Part shown: positions 43,982-52,511 of the stretch, in pieces
Layout of the letters: the number at the start of each line of letters is the position of its first letter
Numbering within the stretch: position 1 is the stretch's first letter
Assembly (NCBI RefSeq): GCF_025452235.1
Contig: NZ_CP104965.1
Coordinates: 992,001 to 1,056,000 of the forward strand
Direction: 5' to 3'
From: Devosia neptuniae
GTDB lineage: Bacteria > Pseudomonadota > Alphaproteobacteria > Rhizobiales > Devosiaceae
Length of the DNA: 64,000 nt
Translations under genes and position numbers: made by a program
The notes under the pieces: generated by a model
What the model was told of the DNA's origin: nothing
Seen by the model: the letters and a program-made list of their open reading frames with translations, nothing else
Databases searched by the model: none

Positions 43982-44998
43982 ATGTTCAGTCTGCCCCAAG
44001 CCAATCAGCCATACAAGGTGATGGCGATCTATAAATTTGCCGACCTGCCCGACTGCGCCGAATTGCAGCCCAGGCTCGCCAAATTCTGCTGCGGGCTCGG
44101 CATCAAGGGCACGCTGATCCTGGCGCCCGAGGGCATTAACGGCACCGTGGCGGGGACTGTGGACGCCATTGACGCGCTGGCCAGCTATCTCTCGGACGGC
44201 CCCGATTTTGGCACCCGCCTCATCGGCGCCGAGATCAAGTTCTCGACTGCCGCCACCATGCCCTTCCTGCGCATGAAAGTGCGCCTCAAGCCCGAAATCG
44301 TCACCCTGCGCGCGCCCGAGGCCAATCCGGCCAAGGCGGTGGGCACCTATGTCGAGCCGGAAGACTGGAATGGCCTGATCGAGCGCAATGACGTCGTGTT
44401 GGTGGATACCCGCAATGATTACGAAGTGGGCCTGGGCACGTTCCAGCGCGCGCTCGATCCCGCCACCAAGAGCTTTACCGAGTTCAAGGACTATGTCGAA
44501 ACCCATCTCGATCCGGCGCGCGACAAGAAGGTCGCCATGTTCTGCACCGGCGGCATTCGTTGCGAGAAGGCATCGTCGTACCTACTGAGCAAGGGCTTCG
44601 AGGAAGTGTTCCACCTCAAGGGCGGGATCCTGAAATATCTCGAAACCGTGCCCGAGGATCAAAGCCGCTTTGCCGGCGAATGCTTCGTCTTCGACGAGCG
44701 TGTCTCGGTCGGCCATGGCCTGGTCGAAGGCGACGCGACTTTGTGCCGGGCCTGCCGGCATCCGCTGACCGCAGCCGACCGCGCCGATCCAAAATACCGC
44801 GAAGGCATTGCCTGCCCCCATTGCAGCGATGACCTGGCAAAGCATGCCGCTGCGGCCGAACGGCAAAAACAGATGGACCTTGCCCGCCAGCGCGGCGGCG
44901 CCCATCTGGGCGACGATGCCGCCCAAGCCGCCACCCGCGCCCGGGCCCGCAAACGCGCAGAAGCGGAAGCCTCGCGCGAGCGTAACAAGGCGGGTTGA
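43982..44998 (+). CDS. trhO: tRNA uridine 34 hydroxylase TrhO (rhodanese-domain UPF0176)
   Basis: A 338-residue protein that makes 5-hydroxyuridine at position 34 of tRNAs with oxygen. The N-terminal domain has LAPEGINGTVAGT and PFLRMKVRLKPEIVTL; the rhodanese domain carries the catalytic Cys in MFCTGGIRCEKASSYLL. A C-terminal Cys cluster (CRACRHP, CPHCSDDL) looks like a zinc site, followed by a basic tail. Start uncertain: ATG 43982 has no clear ribosome binding site, while GTG 43961 follows GCGGGG. Confidence 0.93.
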   Translation: MFSLPQANQPYKVMAIYKFADLPDCAELQPRLAKFCCGLGIKGTLILAPEGINGTVAGTVDAIDALASYLSDGPDFGTRLIGAEIKFSTAATMPFLRMKVRLKPEIVTLRAPEANPAKAVGTYVEPEDWNGLIERNDVVLVDTRNDYEVGLGTFQRALDPATKSFTEFKDYVETHLDPARDKKVAMFCTGGIRCEKASSYLLSKGFEEVFHLKGGILKYLETVPEDQSRFAGECFVFDERVSVGHGLVEGDATLCRACRHPLTAADRADPKYREGIACPHCSDDLAKHAAAAERQKQMDLARQRGGAHLGDDAAQAATRARARKRAEAEASRERNKAG

Positions 44999-45074
44999 GC
45001 CCGCTTCCCCATCGCAAAATGCAATGCTAGGCTAAAAATTACTCGCAATAGCTCCAGCCGCATAAGCATTCCCG

Positions 45075-46007
45075 ATGGACCTCGACCAGCTTCGCACTTT
45101 TGATCGCATCGTTCGCGACCAGAGTTTCACCAAAGCCGCCGCGTATCTGCACATCACCCAGGCCACCGCTTCGATGCGCATCCGCGCCCTCGAGCAGCTA
45201 TTGGGCGTGACACTGTTCCAGCGCGGCCGCACCGTGACGCTGACCGATCAGGGCATGACCTTCCTGCCCTTTGCCCGCCGCATTATCGGCACCGCGCAGG
45301 AAGGCCGCGAGGCGCTGCGCCGGGTCGAGCGCGGCCGTATCGCCATTGCCTCGCTACGGAGTCTGGTTTCCCCGCTGATCACCGAGGCATTGCTGCGCTT
45401 TCAGCAGAAATATCCCAGCGTCGATGTGGTGGTGCATGAGGGCAGGCAGGCCCAGATCGCCGCCATGCTGCACGAGCGGGACGCTGAAATGGGCATATTG
45501 TGCTGGCCCAATATCGATCCGCTGATCGTGGATCTGGTGCCGCTGGTCATCATGCGCGAACGCGTGCCGCTGGTCGTGGCGCCCGAAATCGCCGCACGGC
45601 TGCCCGCTCAATTCAGCATCGAGGATGTACTGGCTTTGGTGCCCCGCGTGATCTCGCTGCGCTGGTGGCAGGCCGAGCCCGAAACCGCCGCCGCTCTGGT
45701 GCGCCTCGCCAAAACCAGTGTCGAACTCCCCACCGGGCCGGCCCGACGCCTCGCCATCAAGGGCGAGGGCCTGGGCTTTTTCGTCAGCTCGGCCGTGGCC
45801 GACGATATCGAGGCCGGGCGGCTGGTCGAAATCGCCCCGCCGGATTTTGAGCCGCTACACCGCGACACCGCCATGGTGGTCCGCTCGCTGGCGGCGCTCG
45901 ATCGCGACATGCTGGCCGATTTCATCGCCGAGATCGCGCTGGAATGCGCCAAAGTGGGCGTCATCCTCGACAACCGGCTGGCCACACTGAGCAACAAGGT
46001 CGCCTAG
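45075..46007 (+). CDS. LysR-family transcriptional regulator
   Basis: A 310-residue regulator: helix-turn-helix SFTKAAAYLHITQATASMRI and a two-lobed effector-binding domain (VDVVVHEGRQAQIAAMLHER, GILCWPNI). It shares the four-base palindrome CTAG with the convergent hydrolase stop. No divergent target gene is evident; the upstream neighbour trhO is on the same strand. Confidence 0.9.
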   Translation: MDLDQLRTFDRIVRDQSFTKAAAYLHITQATASMRIRALEQLLGVTLFQRGRTVTLTDQGMTFLPFARRIIGTAQEGREALRRVERGRIAIASLRSLVSPLITEALLRFQQKYPSVDVVVHEGRQAQIAAMLHERDAEMGILCWPNIDPLIVDLVPLVIMRERVPLVVAPEIAARLPAQFSIEDVLALVPRVISLRWWQAEPETAAALVRLAKTSVELPTGPARRLAIKGEGLGFFVSSAVADDIEAGRLVEIAPPDFEPLHRDTAMVVRSLAALDRDMLADFIAEIALECAKVGVILDNRLATLSNKVA

Positions 46008-46798
46008 GACCAGAACCGCAGCAACGCCGCACGCCAATCGGCGGTGGCGTCCAGATTGGCGCAATGCCCGCCATAGGGCAGGTCCACAATGGTGAGATTG
46101 TCCCGCGCGCCGATGCGCGCCAGGGCCGGCCTGAGCGCAAGATTGACTGCGCGGTCGCGCCCGCCGACCAGAACCAGCATTGGTCCGGTAAACCCCGTTA
46201 CGGCATGGGTCAGATCATAGCGGCTGATACTGGCGGCGATTGTCGCAATTGTCTGCGGGTCGATGGCTTCGGCCATAGCGGCAATGACCTTGCGCGCCGG
46301 CTGGTCGCTCGTCGTCGACCAGGCCGTCAGCGCTGCCAGACATCGCGGACCAAGCAGAAAGTGGATCGGCGGCAGGATCCGACCCAACGCCAGCGGCAGG
46401 TTCAGCGAAAAGGCCGTGCCGAACATGGCAAGCGTTTTAAACCGCTCCGGCGCCCGCGCTACCAGATCGAGTGCCACGATGCCGCCCAGCGAATTGCCCA
46501 CCCAATGGACCGGCCCGAGTTGGGCGTGATCCAGCATGGCGACCAGATCATCGGCCAGCGTCGGGATGGCAAAACTCCGGCTATTGCGCGTGGCCGGAAC
46601 GCCCGATTGCCCATGGCCGCGCAAATCGGGCACCAGCACGCGAAAGCCTTGCGCCGCAAAGAATTCGGCATCGGCAGCAAATTGCAGCCCGCTCGCCGCC
46701 AGCCCATGGCAGAGCACCAGGGGCTGGCCATGCGCTGGGCCATGCAGGCGATAGGCCAGCGGCGTGCCGTCCGCAGCGCTCAGAATTCGAACAGAGAT
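46004..46798 (-). CDS. Alpha/beta hydrolase, apparently starting at ATC
   Basis: About 265 residues. Homology-like sequence starts (I/M)SVRILSAADGTPLAYRLHG and runs on through LVLCHGLAASG, VPDLRGHGQSG, the nucleophile elbow WVGNSLGGIVAL, the acid GGRDRAV and the base YGGHCANLD. An in-frame stop lies just upstream, and between it and LVLCHG there is no ATG, GTG or TTG. AGGAG sits seven bases before the ATC at 46796-46798; CTG (46799-46801) is the only other candidate. Either a near-cognate start is used or a G-to-C change has damaged the start. GTG 46717 would remove two strands. Substrate unknown. Confidence 0.75.
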   Translation of the reverse strand: MSVRILSAADGTPLAYRLHGPAHGQPLVLCHGLAASGLQFAADAEFFAAQGFRVLVPDLRGHGQSGVPATRNSRSFAIPTLADDLVAMLDHAQLGPVHWVGNSLGGIVALDLVARAPERFKTLAMFGTAFSLNLPLALGRILPPIHFLLGPRCLAALTAWSTTSDQPARKVIAAMAEAIDPQTIATIAASISRYDLTHAVTGFTGPMLVLVGGRDRAVNLALRPALARIGARDNLTIVDLPYGGHCANLDATADWRAALLRFWS

Positions 46799-46862
46799 CA
46801 GCCTTCTCCTGCGCTGGGTTCAGCCCAGCCGGAATCTGTCACGCCCTAGCAGCACCGGCAAG

Positions 46863-47843
46863 TCAGGCATTGCCGATCAATATACCCGCCGCGAACACCA
46901 GCGAGCCGCCCAGCACGACCTGCATGACGGCGCGCCAGAACGGGGTCTGCATATAGCGGTTCTGGATGAAGGCGATGGCCCAGAGCTCGATCAGCACGAT
47001 GGCGATGGCCAGTGCGGTGGCGGTGAAGAAATCGTGGATCAGATACGGCAGAGCATGCCCCAGCCCGCCCACGGCGGTCATGATGCCGGCGGCCAGCCCG
47101 CGCTTAACCGGCGAACCGCGTCCGGTCAGCTTGCCATCGTCGGAGGCCGCTTCGGTAAAGCCCATGGAAATGCCGGCGCCGATGGCCGCGGCCAGACCCA
47201 CCAGAAAAGTCTGATGCGTATCGCCGGTGGCAAAGGCCGCGGCAAAGACCGGTGCCAGGGTCGAAACCGAGCCATCCATCAGCCCGGCCAGACCCGGCTG
47301 CACATAGGTCAGCACAAACTGGCGATGGTTTTCGCTTTTTTCGACATCGCGCCCCTCGGCGCCCAACACGGCTTCATCGATCCGGTCGGCGGCATCGGCA
47401 TGGCGGCGTTCCTGCGCGGCCAGATCACCGAGCAGCTTGCGTGTGCCAGCATCGCTGACCTGCTTGGCCGCTTCCATATAAAAGCGATAGGCGCCCTCCT
47501 CCATCTCCCAGACCTGCTGGCGCACGGCCTCGAGCGTGAGGTTTTTCAGCAGCCAGATCGGCTTGCGATTGATGAAGCCGCGCACATGCTCGCGCCGGAT
47601 CGGCACCAGCCTTTTGCCGAAACGTTCGACATAAAGATCGAGCAGGCGGCGGCGATGCTCGTCTTCCTCGGCCGCCATGCCCTCGAACAAAGCCGCCGAG
47701 CCGGGATAGGTCGGTGCCAGACGCGTGGCGAATTCGGAATAGATGCTGCCATCCTCTTCCTCTGCCGCAATTGCCAGAGCCAGGATTTCGCGTTCGGAAA
47801 GGCTGGAAAAAGAGCGGCGGGCATCGGGCAGCAGGGAAAACAT
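46863..47843 (-). CDS. mbfA: Membrane-bound ferritin / VIT-family iron exporter MbfA
   Basis: A 326-residue fusion: an N-terminal ferritin-like domain (1-165) with repeated Glu pairs (AEEEDGSIYSEFA, AEEDEHRRRLLDL, MEEGAYRFYMEA, QERRHADAADRI) and a C-terminal VIT1/CCC1-like transporter domain with about four helices (LAAAIGAGISMGFTEAASD, LGHALPYLI). MbfA exports iron and protects against peroxide in Agrobacterium and Bradyrhizobium, and is repressed by Irr when iron is low. Two Irr-type boxes lie directly upstream. The ribosome binding site is weak. Confidence 0.94.
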   Translation of the reverse strand: MFSLLPDARRSFSSLSEREILALAIAAEEEDGSIYSEFATRLAPTYPGSAALFEGMAAEEDEHRRRLLDLYVERFGKRLVPIRREHVRGFINRKPIWLLKNLTLEAVRQQVWEMEEGAYRFYMEAAKQVSDAGTRKLLGDLAAQERRHADAADRIDEAVLGAEGRDVEKSENHRQFVLTYVQPGLAGLMDGSVSTLAPVFAAAFATGDTHQTFLVGLAAAIGAGISMGFTEAASDDGKLTGRGSPVKRGLAAGIMTAVGGLGHALPYLIHDFFTATALAIAIVLIELWAIAFIQNRYMQTPFWRAVMQVVLGGSLVFAAGILIGNA

Positions 47844-47854
47844 GACGCGTCTCG

Positions 47855-47893
47855 TTTAGAATGGTTCTAAACATTGTCTAGAACCATTCTAAA
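47855..47893 (-). promoter_or_regulatory. Two tandem Irr (ICE) boxes upstream of mbfA
   Basis: TTTAGAATGGTTCTAAA (47855-47871) matches the ICE consensus TTTAGAA-N3-TTCTAAA, and TCTAGAACCATTCTAAA (47877-47893) is a second copy with one change. Centres are 22 bases apart, about two helical turns. The first ends 12 bases before the mbfA ATG, so Irr binding would cover the start region. Confidence 0.9.
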
Positions 47894-47915
47894 CTGATGG
47901 CAAGTCTCGCGACCG

Positions 47916-48806
47916 CTATTGCAGCATGGATTGCTGGGCGAAAATCGCCGCCATTGCCCCGCTGGAAGAGGCCAATGTCACGCTGGCCACAGGATTGGCG
48001 AGGTCGCCGGCAGCATAGATGCCTTCCATTGATGTCTGGCGGCGATCATCGACCTTGAGGAAGATCCCAAGCGGCGCATCGACCGTTTCCAGCCCCAGTG
48101 TTTCATGCAGACTAGCAGAGGGTTGATTGCGCGGATGCGCGAACAGCACATCGACCGACGCCGTGCGGCCGGTATCGAGATGGATCGCGCTCAAACGGCC
48201 ATTGTCATGCGCGATGCTTGCCACTCTGCCGTCGATCACCGGCACATTGCGCCGTGCCAGACCCGCCCGCGCCTCGGCATCCAGTTCATGCCCATTGGCG
48301 AAGAGGGTCAACTTGTCGGTCCAGTCGCCAAACAGCGAGATGGCATGCAAGCTATGCGGCCCGGAATAGACCAGGCCCCAATGCTGGCCCGCCACTTCGA
48401 ACCCATCGCAATAGGGGCATGGCACGATCGATTTACCCCAGCATTCGGCAAAGCCGGGAATGACTGGCATCTCGTCGGCCACGCCATAGGTCAGCAGCAG
48501 GCGCCTCGCCTTGAGCGTTTCGCCATCGTCGGTGCGGACGGCAAAATCATCCACCGCACCGCTGACACTATCAGCCCGGGCATTGACTAGCCGCACCGTT
48601 GGATAGCGCTCAAGCTGCTGACGGGCGGCCGCCAGGATATCGGCGGGCGGTTTGTGGTCGTGGCCGAGCAGGCCATGGGAATGGCTGGCAAAGCGATTGC
48701 GCGGCAGGCCGGTGTCAAGCACGGTGACCTTGCGCCGCGCCCGCCCGAGCTGGAGAGCCCCGGCCAGGCCGGCAAAGCTGCCGCCGATGATGATGACGTC
48801 ATCCAT
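47916..48806 (-). CDS. Thioredoxin-reductase-like FAD/NAD(P) oxidoreductase
   Basis: A 296-residue flavoprotein from ATG 48806 (MDDVIIIGGSFAGLAGALQL), with GGAG upstream. It has the FAD GxGxxG-like start, a CPYC redox motif (SIVPCPYCDGFEV), and the closing GIYAAGDLANPVASV. Size and motif match bacterial TrxB-like disulphide reductases acting on proteins or small molecules. The partner is unknown. An operator-like palindrome lies about 50 bases upstream. Confidence 0.88.
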   Translation of the reverse strand: MDDVIIIGGSFAGLAGALQLGRARRKVTVLDTGLPRNRFASHSHGLLGHDHKPPADILAAARQQLERYPTVRLVNARADSVSGAVDDFAVRTDDGETLKARRLLLTYGVADEMPVIPGFAECWGKSIVPCPYCDGFEVAGQHWGLVYSGPHSLHAISLFGDWTDKLTLFANGHELDAEARAGLARRNVPVIDGRVASIAHDNGRLSAIHLDTGRTASVDVLFAHPRNQPSASLHETLGLETVDAPLGIFLKVDDRRQTSMEGIYAAGDLANPVASVTLASSSGAMAAIFAQQSMLQ

Positions 48807-48856
48807 GATGATCTCCACAAGATAGGCAGGGGTGCGACGTCGGACGCGCACGTTTC

Positions 48857-48877
48857 ATGTAACTTTATTTGTTACAT
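48857..48877. promoter_or_regulatory. Operator-like palindrome upstream of the TrxB-like gene
   Basis: ATGTAAC - TTTATTT - GTTACAT has perfect 7-bp arms, located between the flavoprotein start and the divergent secreted-protein gene. Spacing fits a dimeric repressor of the TetR, MarR or HxlR type; no such gene adjoins it. Confidence 0.45.
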
Positions 48878-48955
48878 TAAGCCTGCGGAGTCAAGGTCGG
48901 TTCCGTCGCTGGCGATTTGCGGCTAGGATCGCGCTAGTTTCCGCTGGAGTAGTCC

Positions 48956-49558
48956 ATGAAGATCCCACTCGCCGCCGCATTGCTGCTGCTCGTCGCCGCA
49001 TCGGCAGCCTTCGGTTTCGACAGCAGGACGCAGGGGATCATCGACCAGTACAAGCCCGGCAAGCTGATCCGCCTTGCCGATGTGGCTCACCTGATGGCGG
49101 CCAGCGAGCGCTGGTGCTATCTCGAGCAGGACGGCACCTGCTCATGGTCCGATATCTATCTCGATGTGGGCAAGAGCGGCGCCGAGTTTGAAATCGGCAA
49201 TGCCTGGAACGAGGATGTCGACATCGCCTTTACCGATCGCGGCGAGTTTCGCGATGGCCGCTATATCTGCGAAACCGGCACCGACTGGGTGCCCAATATG
49301 CGCGCCACCAGACGTTCGGACGGCAACGTGATCGGCGGCCGTGAATTGGCCCAACTCAAGAGCGAAATAGCCGACCTGCGCTCAGAGGACAGCCAGGATT
49401 GCTTTGACTACGTCTACACTTCCGCCGATGCAGAAAACCAGACGATCACGCTGACCCAGCGTCAATACATCAACGACGTGCACGAAACCGGCAAGGACAC
49501 CGAGGTGACGGTCCATTTCGACGCAGTTGCAGCGCAAGCACTGACCTATCGCTGGTAA
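48956..49558 (+). CDS. Secreted protein of unknown function
   Basis: A 200-residue protein with a signal peptide (MKIPLAAALLLLVAASAAFG) and probable cleavage near residue 20. The mature part has cysteine pairs (ERWCYLEQDGTC, YICETG, DCFDY) that could form disulphides in the periplasm. No known domain. It opens the strand carrying the ligase-like and GT8 genes, 43 bases ahead, so it may belong to that unit. Confidence 0.65.
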   Translation: MKIPLAAALLLLVAASAAFGFDSRTQGIIDQYKPGKLIRLADVAHLMAASERWCYLEQDGTCSWSDIYLDVGKSGAEFEIGNAWNEDVDIAFTDRGEFRDGRYICETGTDWVPNMRATRRSDGNVIGGRELAQLKSEIADLRSEDSQDCFDYVYTSADAENQTITLTQRQYINDVHETGKDTEVTVHFDAVAAQALTYRW

Positions 49559-49601
49559 GGTCGAACGGTTAACTCTGCGCACCAAGAGCCGGACCGTTTC
49601 G

Positions 49602-50831
49602 TTGATCAAGCAGGACATGAATTTGCCAAGACTGACCGTCGCGTTTCTTGCCTGGGCCATGCTTTTGGCCGGCCTGACGCTGCCGACCTTCGCCCCTGAG
49701 ATTTCCAACACCGCAATCCTGGTGCTGATGTCCATTGCGCTGCTGCATCTGATCTGGGTGCCCGAGCGCAGGCAATTGCTGCGTCAGCCGGCGGGCTGGA
49801 TGCCGTTGCTGGCCGGCCTATTTTTGTTCATTGCCTTCAGCTTGACAGCTAAATCACCGCTGCACGTCGCTGCATTCCTGGCCCTGGTCCACCTTTACAT
49901 GGTCGTGCCAATGGCCGGCTTGCTGACCCGGCTGGGCGACGCATTGACCCTCGATCGCATCGGGTTATTTGCTCTCGCCGGAACGGCCGGGGGCGCTATC
50001 GCCGCGGCCATCGATGTTTTCGTGCTCGGATCGGCGCGCGCTGGCCTGGTCAACAATCCCATCCATCTGGCCGCCTTGGGGCTGGCGCTTGGCTTTGTGT
50101 CCTTGATCGGCATCTGGGGAACAGGCCGGCTGCGCACCATATTCCTGCTTGGCCCCGTGCTCGGCATCGTGACGGTCTATCTGACAGGGTCACGCGGGCC
50201 AACGGTGGCTGCTGCGCAGATGCTGCTGGTGGCGGCGGCCGCCATCTGCTTTTCCTGGTTGCCGGCCCGCACCGCCCGGCGGGTCGTCGGCTCCAGCATT
50301 GCAATCCTTGCATGCATTGTCATATTTTTCCTGGTCACGGGGGTGGCTGACGAGCTCACCCCAACCGGCCAGATTTTGTCCTTGCTGCGGACCGGGGTGA
50401 CCAGCGACACCTCGACCGCCGAGCGGCTGATAATGTACCAATCGGCCTTCGATGCGTTCCTTGCTTCCCCGCTCACGGGCTACGGCCTGCTCGACTATCC
50501 GGCAGCGGCCGCCGCACACGCCCCGCCAGGCGTAGCCTTCCCGGTCTATGCCCATCTCCACAATGACATCGCCGATTTCGCTGTGGCCGGCGGATTGTTT
50601 GGCCTGCTGGCCTATGGGCTATTCCTGTTCGCGCCGCTCATGGGCGCCTTGCGCGCACGCGGCCCATTGCGCATCCCGCTGCTCTATCTCGGCGGCGTTA
50701 CCACGATCGGCTATTTTTCCATGGGCATGACCAACGCGGTGATTGGCTTGCGCTGGCAAGATATCGTATTGGCGAGCGTGCTGGCGCTCATTGTGACGCT
50801 GTCCACCCGTTCGCAAGGACCTCAAGCATGA
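49602..50831 (+). CDS. O-antigen ligase / Wzy-like polytopic membrane protein
   Basis: A 409-residue protein with about ten to twelve membrane helices and the Wzy_C-type periplasmic loop: LTGSRGPTVAAAQML, then ERLIMYQSAFDAFLASPLTG and YAHLHNDIADFAVAGGLFGL with the catalytic-type His. Proteins of this group polymerise or transfer O-antigen or other surface glycans. Start uncertain: TTG 49602 or ATG 49617. Its stop overlaps the GT8 start by four bases. Confidence 0.82.
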   Translation: MIKQDMNLPRLTVAFLAWAMLLAGLTLPTFAPEISNTAILVLMSIALLHLIWVPERRQLLRQPAGWMPLLAGLFLFIAFSLTAKSPLHVAAFLALVHLYMVVPMAGLLTRLGDALTLDRIGLFALAGTAGGAIAAAIDVFVLGSARAGLVNNPIHLAALGLALGFVSLIGIWGTGRLRTIFLLGPVLGIVTVYLTGSRGPTVAAAQMLLVAAAAICFSWLPARTARRVVGSSIAILACIVIFFLVTGVADELTPTGQILSLLRTGVTSDTSTAERLIMYQSAFDAFLASPLTGYGLLDYPAAAAAHAPPGVAFPVYAHLHNDIADFAVAGGLFGLLAYGLFLFAPLMGALRARGPLRIPLLYLGGVTTIGYFSMGMTNAVIGLRWQDIVLASVLALIVTLSTRSQGPQA

Positions 50832-51709
50832 GCGCAAGCTCGATCCATATTGCCCTGACCTTCGATGACAATTTCTGGGCGCCGGCCTATGCCACGATGC
50901 GATCGGTATGCCTGTTCACCATGCGTCGTAGCGATTTGGTGTTTCATCTCTGCCATCGCACGCTGACGCCCGCGCATGTCGCAGACCTCAAGACCATTGA
51001 AGGCGAATTTGGTGTTACCCTGGTCTGGCATGATCTGGATGGCTCCGCGCTGTTTCGCGACGTGGCCGCCCGCATGCCAGTCAACAAGCGGCTGAGCAAT
51101 ATCGTCTATGCGCGGCTGATGATCGACAAATTGATCGGCCCCGATGTCGCACGCGTGCTCTATCTCGATTGCGACATGCTGGTGCGCGATAATATCGAAA
51201 AGCTCTATGACGTGGACATGGAAGGCCGCCCCGTCGCGGCGGTCCGCGACTCCATTGGCGCCTTCATCACCGGCGGGCGGGACCTCCGCAATAATCGCGA
51301 TATCTTTGATCCGGCTTATGCCTATTTCAATGCCGGCATGGTGCTGATCGACGTCGCCAAATGGCGCGAGGCCGATATAATCGGGCGGCTGGAACAGGCG
51401 CTCAAGGATGGCGTGATGGCCCGCATCTACTACGACCAGGATTTCCTCAATCTGGTGTTTCAGCGCAATTGGCTGCAATTGCCCTGGCGCTGGAACACGA
51501 TCGACGCTCGCCATGCCCATGAGGGGCTCGACCCGGCCATCCTGCACTATACGGGCGAAGCCAAGCCCTGGGGCATTTTCTCGGGCATGCTGCAAAGCGT
51601 GGCCTTTGCCCGGCTCTATCGGCATGTGATGACCAATGAACTGTTCTATCGCTTTGCCCGCCATCGCTGGAAGCGCTGGTGGAAGAAGCGACTGGGCCTG
51701 GGCAAATAG
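50828..51709 (+). CDS. Glycosyltransferase family 8 protein
   Basis: A 293-residue GT-A enzyme of the LPS glucosyl/galactosyltransferase type: IALTFDDNFWAPAYATMRSV, RLSNIVYARLMIDKLI, the metal-binding DxD in VLYLDCDMLVRDNI, FNAGMVLIDVAKW, DQDFLNLVF and LHYTGEAKPW. A basic tail (RWKRWWKKRLGLGK) suggests membrane association. Translationally coupled to the ligase-like gene (ATGA). Confidence 0.92.
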   Translation: MSASSIHIALTFDDNFWAPAYATMRSVCLFTMRRSDLVFHLCHRTLTPAHVADLKTIEGEFGVTLVWHDLDGSALFRDVAARMPVNKRLSNIVYARLMIDKLIGPDVARVLYLDCDMLVRDNIEKLYDVDMEGRPVAAVRDSIGAFITGGRDLRNNRDIFDPAYAYFNAGMVLIDVAKWREADIIGRLEQALKDGVMARIYYDQDFLNLVFQRNWLQLPWRWNTIDARHAHEGLDPAILHYTGEAKPWGIFSGMLQSVAFARLYRHVMTNELFYRFARHRWKRWWKKRLGLGK

Positions 51710-51710
51710 G

Positions 51711-52511
51711 CTAGCCGTGCACGATCCCTTCACGGGTGCAGAGTTCGGCCAGCGCGCTGCCAGGCCCGGGCGGTGGCATATCGGCCCGACCGCGACGGGT
51801 CAGCTGGCTGCGCCAAATGTGGACCGCCAGTGTATCGGGCTCAATGGCCGCATCAATGCTGGACCCGGGCTGCATCAGGGCGGGGATGCCCTCATAGGGG
51901 ATTGGGTAGAATACACTGCTGGGCCGCACCAAATGCTGCAGTCCGCGCTGGCGCACATAGTGGGTCAGTGCAAAAGGCCCCGTCGCGCCATATTGCATAT
52001 CTTCGGGCGCGATTTTTTCGCCCATGAGGCGCCTTGCGGCGACTTCCAGCCGCCGGAACGGGGGTAGATGTGGCTCGAACAGCGGACGCTTGGTATCGGT
52101 AAAAATGGCGAGCAGATCATCAAGCAGCGGTGCATCCGCCGGAATATGCAGCACCGCGCCATTGACCGAGCCGGGGCGCTCATAGGCCATAAGATAATCA
52201 GGCGGCCCCTCGATAGGGCGTACGCAATAGACGTCGAGATCCGCATAGACCCCGCGCCCCTGCCGCAGCAGGCTCATGCGGAAATAGTCCGAGAACACGC
52301 CAGGCGTGCCCTTCCCCTTGTAGAAAACCAGCTTATCGCGCGGCAGCACTTCGGCAGCGTCCATCGCCACCGCGCCCTTGGGCAGGCCGGGCACGGGGTC
52401 GAAGGAATAGACCTCGACGCGATGACCGTGGCGGCGGAACGAGGCGATGGACAGCGCTTCGAGCCAACTCATCGGGCCGTGCCAGAAGCTGACAATGGTG
52501 GGCAGGCTCAT
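51711..52511 (-). CDS. Glycosyltransferase with DxD sugar-binding motif (GT32-like)
   Basis: A 266-residue protein from ATG 52511 (MSLPTIVSFWHGPMSWLEAL). SDYFRMSLLRQGRGVYADLD holds the DxD motif of the Gly_transf_sug (PF04488) group, and HIWRSQ closes the domain. It convergently abuts the GT8 gene (stops 1 base apart) and overlaps the upstream gene by four bases (ATGA). Substrate unknown. Confidence 0.8.
   Translation of the reverse strand: MSLPTIVSFWHGPMSWLEALSIASFRRHGHRVEVYSFDPVPGLPKGAVAMDAAEVLPRDKLVFYKGKGTPGVFSDYFRMSLLRQGRGVYADLDVYCVRPIEGPPDYLMAYERPGSVNGAVLHIPADAPLLDDLLAIFTDTKRPLFEPHLPPFRRLEVAARRLMGEKIAPEDMQYGATGPFALTHYVRQRGLQHLVRPSSVFYPIPYEGIPALMQPGSSIDAAIEPDTLAVHIWRSQLTRRGRADMPPPGPGSALAELCTREGIVHG

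Noticed and set aside
43889..44506. N-terminal extension of the YghZ-like reductase
   Set aside because: Lies antisense to trhO; the ATG at 43888 with CAGGAGG gives the family's normal N-terminus.
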